Shown in pieces: positions 50,069-53,075 of a stretch of 53,075 nucleotides of DNA. The stretch comes from an uncultured Eubacterium sp. GTDB lineage: Bacteria; Bacillota; Clostridia; Oscillospirales; Acutalibacteraceae. The DNA lies in contig CAJOJV010000012.1 in NCBI GenBank assembly GCA_905234995.1, forward strand, positions 1 to 53,075, written 5' to 3'. The translations under genes and the position numbers were made by a program. How positions within the stretch are numbered: position 1 is the stretch's first letter; every line of letters starts with the position of its first letter. The notes under the pieces are model-generated. The model was not told where the DNA came from and made no database searches. It worked only from the letters and a program-made list of their open reading frames with translations.

Positions 50069-51388
50069 TCATTTTGTCAGCACGCCATTGTCGGAATAAA
50101 GCAAAAGCATAATTTCCTCCTGTGCTCCTGTCTTTGCGTTGAAGTAAAGCAGCGCCTCGTCTCCGCTCAGCTTTGAAATGCAGTGGAATTCACGGCAGGC
50201 AACCTCCTTGCCGTTCTCCTTCGGAATAACGCATAGCTGCGTGCCCACCACGGCGGCAGAGCTCGGCAGCTTAGCGCTCAGCGCGGCTTCGCCTATTGCC
50301 TCCTCAAACGCCTCTCGCTTTGTGTGATTGGTTAGGAAGCCAAAGGCTTCAAAGGAATAAACCCTGCCCGTTTCAAGCGAAACGCCAACCTTTATTAAAT
50401 CGGGATAGTAAATAATTCCGCCCTCGCTGTAGGCAAAATTGATAACGCATATATTGTCATAAACCGCATAATAGGACTGCGCCATATTATCATAGCCCGC
50501 CTTATTCAGAAACTCCTTTGCGGCGTTAATTGCGTTCTCCTCGGTGGTGTTCTGCGCGCTGACGGTTTCATCGCTGATGATATAAACGAGCCTGCCGCCG
50601 TGCTTTGAAATTGCAACGGTCATATATTTATAAGAAAAAACGTAGGCGGGGATATTGCCGTTATCGTCGCTTCTGTAAAGCATTGCGCCCGCCTCTGCGC
50701 CGATTAAATCCGCCGCAATTTTTTGGCACTCCTCCTTGGAGTATTCCTTTGCGTTGTTTATTTCCGGCTCCTTGTTCAGCACTGCGTCCGCATAAGGCCC
50801 GTCGTAAAGCAGGGTGGGGTAGTTTTCAAAAGCCTCCTCAGCCGTGTTGAAATCAAGCGAAAATGCGGAAACCTTTGCGTTTGGAACGCTTGAGGAGCTG
50901 ATTTGGTTTTCGCTGATTTTTGCCCCGCCGGCACATCGCTCAAGCATAGAATTTGCAAAATCGCTGTATTTCTGTGCATATTCAAGCAGGGCGTGCAGAT
51001 TATCGTAATCCTCCTCGGTCAGCTCGTCCTTTTGTGAAAGGTATCTTGCATAATCTCCCGCCTGACTCAAAAATTTATATGCGCCCGTCAGGTTCAGCTG
51101 GTCAACGGGAAGCGCCGCAAGCGAGCTTTTTGCCGAAAGGCATTGCGAATATAAATCGCTCGAAACGGTGTTCATCATATTTCCCGAGGTTGCGTATTCG
51201 CTCTTTTCAAGGCTCGTTTCAATTTCGTTAAGCGTGCTTGCAAGCTGGTTTAAATTCTGCTGATAAACCGCTTCCAGCTTTGATTTATAGCGTTCGCTTT
51301 CAATATTTCCCTTAATTGCGTAAATCGAAATAATTGCAACAAGGCAGATTGCAAAGCTTGTTGCCCTGATAAAACTGCGTTTTTTCAC
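50069..51388 (-). CDS. ypeB: Germination protein YpeB
   Basis: 439 residues from a GTG at 51388, preceded by AAAGGA; a TTG 6 codons earlier (51406) lies over that site. One N-terminal helix (about 10-28) anchors it, a helical region follows (about 40-170), then PepSY-like repeats (EEAIDAAK-type segments such as EENAINAAKEFLNKAGY and REAFEEAIGEAALSAKL). In Bacillus YpeB is needed to keep the cortex-lytic enzyme SleB in the spore. The usual partner sleB is not next to it. It marks the organism as a spore former. A sigma-G-like promoter lies upstream at 51411-51440. Confidence 0.88.
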   Translation of the reverse strand: MKKRSFIRATSFAICLVAIISIYAIKGNIESERYKSKLEAVYQQNLNQLASTLNEIETSLEKSEYATSGNMMNTVSSDLYSQCLSAKSSLAALPVDQLNLTGAYKFLSQAGDYARYLSQKDELTEEDYDNLHALLEYAQKYSDFANSMLERCAGGAKISENQISSSSVPNAKVSAFSLDFNTAEEAFENYPTLLYDGPYADAVLNKEPEINNAKEYSKEECQKIAADLIGAEAGAMLYRSDDNGNIPAYVFSYKYMTVAISKHGGRLVYIISDETVSAQNTTEENAINAAKEFLNKAGYDNMAQSYYAVYDNICVINFAYSEGGIIYYPDLIKVGVSLETGRVYSFEAFGFLTNHTKREAFEEAIGEAALSAKLPSSAAVVGTQLCVIPKENGKEVACREFHCISKLSGDEALLYFNAKTGAQEEIMLLLYSDNGVLTK

Positions 51389-51410
51389 ATAATCAAATCC
51401 TTTCAAAACT

Positions 51411-51440
51411 AAGTATTACCCCAAAATGCACAAAACATTC
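51411..51440 (-). promoter_or_regulatory. Possible sigma-G promoter of ypeB
   Basis: Minus strand: GAATG (51440-51436), 18 bases, AATACTT (51417-51411). This fits the forespore consensus GHATR-(17,18)-CATWHTA at all five -35 and five of seven -10 positions, and no good sigma-A promoter is seen. Confidence 0.4.
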
Positions 51441-51531
51441 AAAAAACCCTTTTATTAATAATATTAATCTGTTATAATATAGTGCATTAAAGTGGAGAAG
51501 TCTAAATTCCTGCAGAATTGAGGATGTTAAA

Positions 51532-52323
51532 ATGAGCTTGGAAAACGGTAAAAAAAGGATTGTTGTTAAAATCGGAACCTCAACCTTAACACATAAAACG
51601 GGCAAAACTAATATTGCGCGCATTGCAAAAATTGCCTCCGTGCTTTCTGATTTGAAAAACGAGGGTCATCAGATTATCCTCGTTTCCTCGGGCGCAATTG
51701 CGGTCGGTATGAGCCGAATGAGAATTGCCGAAAAGCCAAAAACCGCGAAGGAGCTTCAGGCGGCTGCGGCAGTCGGCCAGTGCGAGCTGATGTTTCTTTA
51801 TGACAGGCTTTTTTCGGAATATGACGTGGTCGTAAGCCAGCTTCTCCTAACCTTTGATGAGCTTGAAAATCCGAAAAGCCGCGCGCATCTGATTGACACC
51901 TTTAATCAGCTGCTTGAATATGATTGCCTGCCGATTATCAACGAAAACGATTCCGTTTCGGTGGACGAGCTTTTCAACGGCGATAACGATTATCTCTCTG
52001 CAACTGTCGCCGTTTTCACAGAGGCGGATTTGCTGATTATGTTTACGGATACGGACGGGCTTTATGACGGCAATCCCGCCGAAAACCCCGATGCCGAGCT
52101 GATTGAATACGTGCCGCAGATTGATGAAAAAATCAAGCGCATTGCGGGCGGCGCAAGCTCAAAGGGCACGGGAGGCTTTATAACGAAAATTAATGCTGCA
52201 GAGCTTGCCGTGAATTCGGGCATTCCCGTTGTAATTACAAACGGCGAACGCCCGACGGATATTTACGGAATACTTAAGGGCAAAAACGTAGGAACTTATT
52301 TTGAGGCGGTAAAGAATGATTAG
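51532..52323 (+). CDS. proB: Glutamate 5-kinase, short form without PUA domain
   Basis: 263 residues. It phosphorylates glutamate, the first step of proline synthesis. The amino-acid kinase fold is complete: RIVVKIGTSTLT at the start, ILVSSGAIAVGM, LPIINENDSVSVDE, FTDTDGLYDGNP and GTGGFITKINAAELA. The C-terminal PUA domain of the longer (about 370-residue) form is absent: the gene ends at the kinase domain and overlaps proA by 8 bases. GAGGA precedes the ATG. A -10 TATAAT at 51473-51478 with a poor -35 may be its promoter. Confidence 0.95.
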   Translation: MSLENGKKRIVVKIGTSTLTHKTGKTNIARIAKIASVLSDLKNEGHQIILVSSGAIAVGMSRMRIAEKPKTAKELQAAAAVGQCELMFLYDRLFSEYDVVVSQLLLTFDELENPKSRAHLIDTFNQLLEYDCLPIINENDSVSVDELFNGDNDYLSATVAVFTEADLLIMFTDTDGLYDGNPAENPDAELIEYVPQIDEKIKRIAGGASSKGTGGFITKINAAELAVNSGIPVVITNGERPTDIYGILKGKNVGTYFEAVKND

Positions 52324-53075
52324 TTTAGGAAAAAAGGCGCTTGCGGCAAAGGATTTCCTTTCAACCGTAACCGAAGAACAAAAGAATAACGCGCTGCTTG
52401 CAATCGCTGCGGCGCTTCGTGAAAACAGCAAAACGATTGTTGAAGAGAACGCAAAGGATTTGCAAAACGGCAGGGAAGCTGGGCTTAACGAGGGCCTGCT
52501 GGACAGGCTTATGCTCGACGAGGGCAGGATTAACGCCATTGCGGACGGCGTTGAAGACGTTGTTGCTTTGCCGGACCCCTGCGGCTTAATCCTTGATGAG
52601 GTAACCCGCCCGAACGGGCTCCTGATTAAAAAGGTTTCCGTGCCTATCGGCGTTATCGGAATTATCTATGAGGCTCGCCCGAACGTAACTGCGGATGCGG
52701 CGGTGCTTTGCTTAAAGAGCGGCAACGCGGTAATTCTGCGCGGCGGCAAGGAGGCGATTAATTCAAATATCGCCATCGCTTCCGTTATGCGCGCGGCTAT
52801 TAAGGAATGCGGCTTTGATGAAAACTGCATTCAGCTTGTAACGGATACCTCGCGCAATTCCGCAAACGAAATGATGCATCTTAATGGCTATCTTGATTGC
52901 CTGATTCCGCGCGGCGGCAAGGGGCTCATCAAAGCGGTCGTTGAAAATTCAACGGTGCCCGTAATCGAAACGGGCTCGGGCAACTGCCATATTTACGTTG
53001 ATGAAACCGCGGATATTGATATGGCGGCTAAGATTATCTTTAATGCCAAAACCCAGCGCATCGGCGTTTGCAACG
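52316..53075 (+). CDS. proA: Gamma-glutamyl phosphate reductase (3' partial)
   Basis: The frame is open from the ATG at 52316 to the window end, about 253 of some 415 residues. It makes glutamate semialdehyde from the ProB product. Seen: KKVSVPIGVIGIIYEARPNVTADAAVLCLKSGNAVILRGGKEA (N-terminal aldehyde-dehydrogenase fold, in outline), DCLIPRGGKGL, PVIETGSGNCHIYVD and, at the very edge, TQRIGVCN with the catalytic Cys. The start overlaps the last 8 bases of proB, so the pair is translationally coupled. Confidence 0.95.
   Translation, partial: MISLGKKALAAKDFLSTVTEEQKNNALLAIAAALRENSKTIVEENAKDLQNGREAGLNEGLLDRLMLDEGRINAIADGVEDVVALPDPCGLILDEVTRPNGLLIKKVSVPIGVIGIIYEARPNVTADAAVLCLKSGNAVILRGGKEAINSNIAIASVMRAAIKECGFDENCIQLVTDTSRNSANEMMHLNGYLDCLIPRGGKGLIKAVVENSTVPVIETGSGNCHIYVDETADIDMAAKIIFNAKTQRIGVCN

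Noticed and set aside
51500-51531. T-box leader for proBA
   Set aside because: The leader is too short and lacks the T-box sequence and a terminator/antiterminator pair.

Overview
The window looks like chromosomal core sequence of an anaerobic Gram-positive Clostridia bacterium, probably a gut Oscillospirales/Ruminococcaceae-type organism. Pointers are Gram-positive gene orders (SRP RNA-dnaX-ybaB-recR, efp next to a CD1247-type zinc-ribbon gene), a GTP-type PEP carboxykinase, the spore-germination gene ypeB, strong AGGAGG-type ribosome sites and consensus sigma-A promoters, together with hairpin-rich intergenic repeats. The lineage is an inference; no 16S rRNA gene is present.

Layout. 1-6 kb: tail of a glycosyltransferase, then on the minus strand a PurF-like protein without the glutaminase cysteine, a GH43 glycosidase, and a MATE transporter / cysteine-peptidase-like / dGTPase operon. 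6-9.6 kb: a membrane NDP-sugar 4,6-dehydratase, tRNA-Val and an Mbeg1-like alpha/beta hydrolase. 9.7-15.7 kb (minus): an operon of RluA-type pseudouridine synthase, zinc phospholipase C-like protein and a LuxS homologue with altered catalytic residues; degV; argG-argH. 16.3-22.9 kb: a 1641-residue secreted FIVAR-like protein, a 46-residue acidic protein, an HTH-like protein and a vWA protein. 23.1-29.1 kb: a full oligopeptide ABC transporter (oppBCDF plus lipoprotein oppA). 29.2-37.4 kb: a membrane M28 peptidase, polA, rimI-tsaD, pckG and a free-methionine sulfoxide reductase. 37.4-42.8 kb (minus): a Cys-rich hypothetical, tmRNA, smpB, recR, ybaB, dnaX, SRP RNA and a flavin reductase. 42.9-53 kb: a two-component system, dut, rpsU, aroQ, efp, a zinc-ribbon gene, a repeat-rich membrane protein, a lipoprotein of 11-residue repeats, ypeB and proB-proA (proA cut by the window end).

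Functionally it is mostly housekeeping: translation quality control (tmRNA/SmpB), replication and repair (PolA, DnaX, RecR, YbaB, dUTPase, dGTPase), arginine and proline synthesis, peptide uptake and gluconeogenic carbon flow, mixed with surface/secreted proteins.

The most unusual material is non-coding. Two intergenic arrays (15.9-16.06 kb and 49.45-49.66 kb) have the same design: many tiny hairpins of unrelated sequence, separated by a constant 7-base spacer that is direct in the left half and inverted in the right half, with a different spacer in each array. The first array sits inside one of three elements bounded by the same pair of 16-base quasi-palindromic ends. A further hairpin set flanks the tmRNA gene, whose 3' end and downstream region are partly duplicated. 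Among proteins, the LuxS homologue (Cys to Ser, His to Arg) and the PurF homologue (Cys to Gly) keep their family folds and ligand motifs but lack key catalytic residues.
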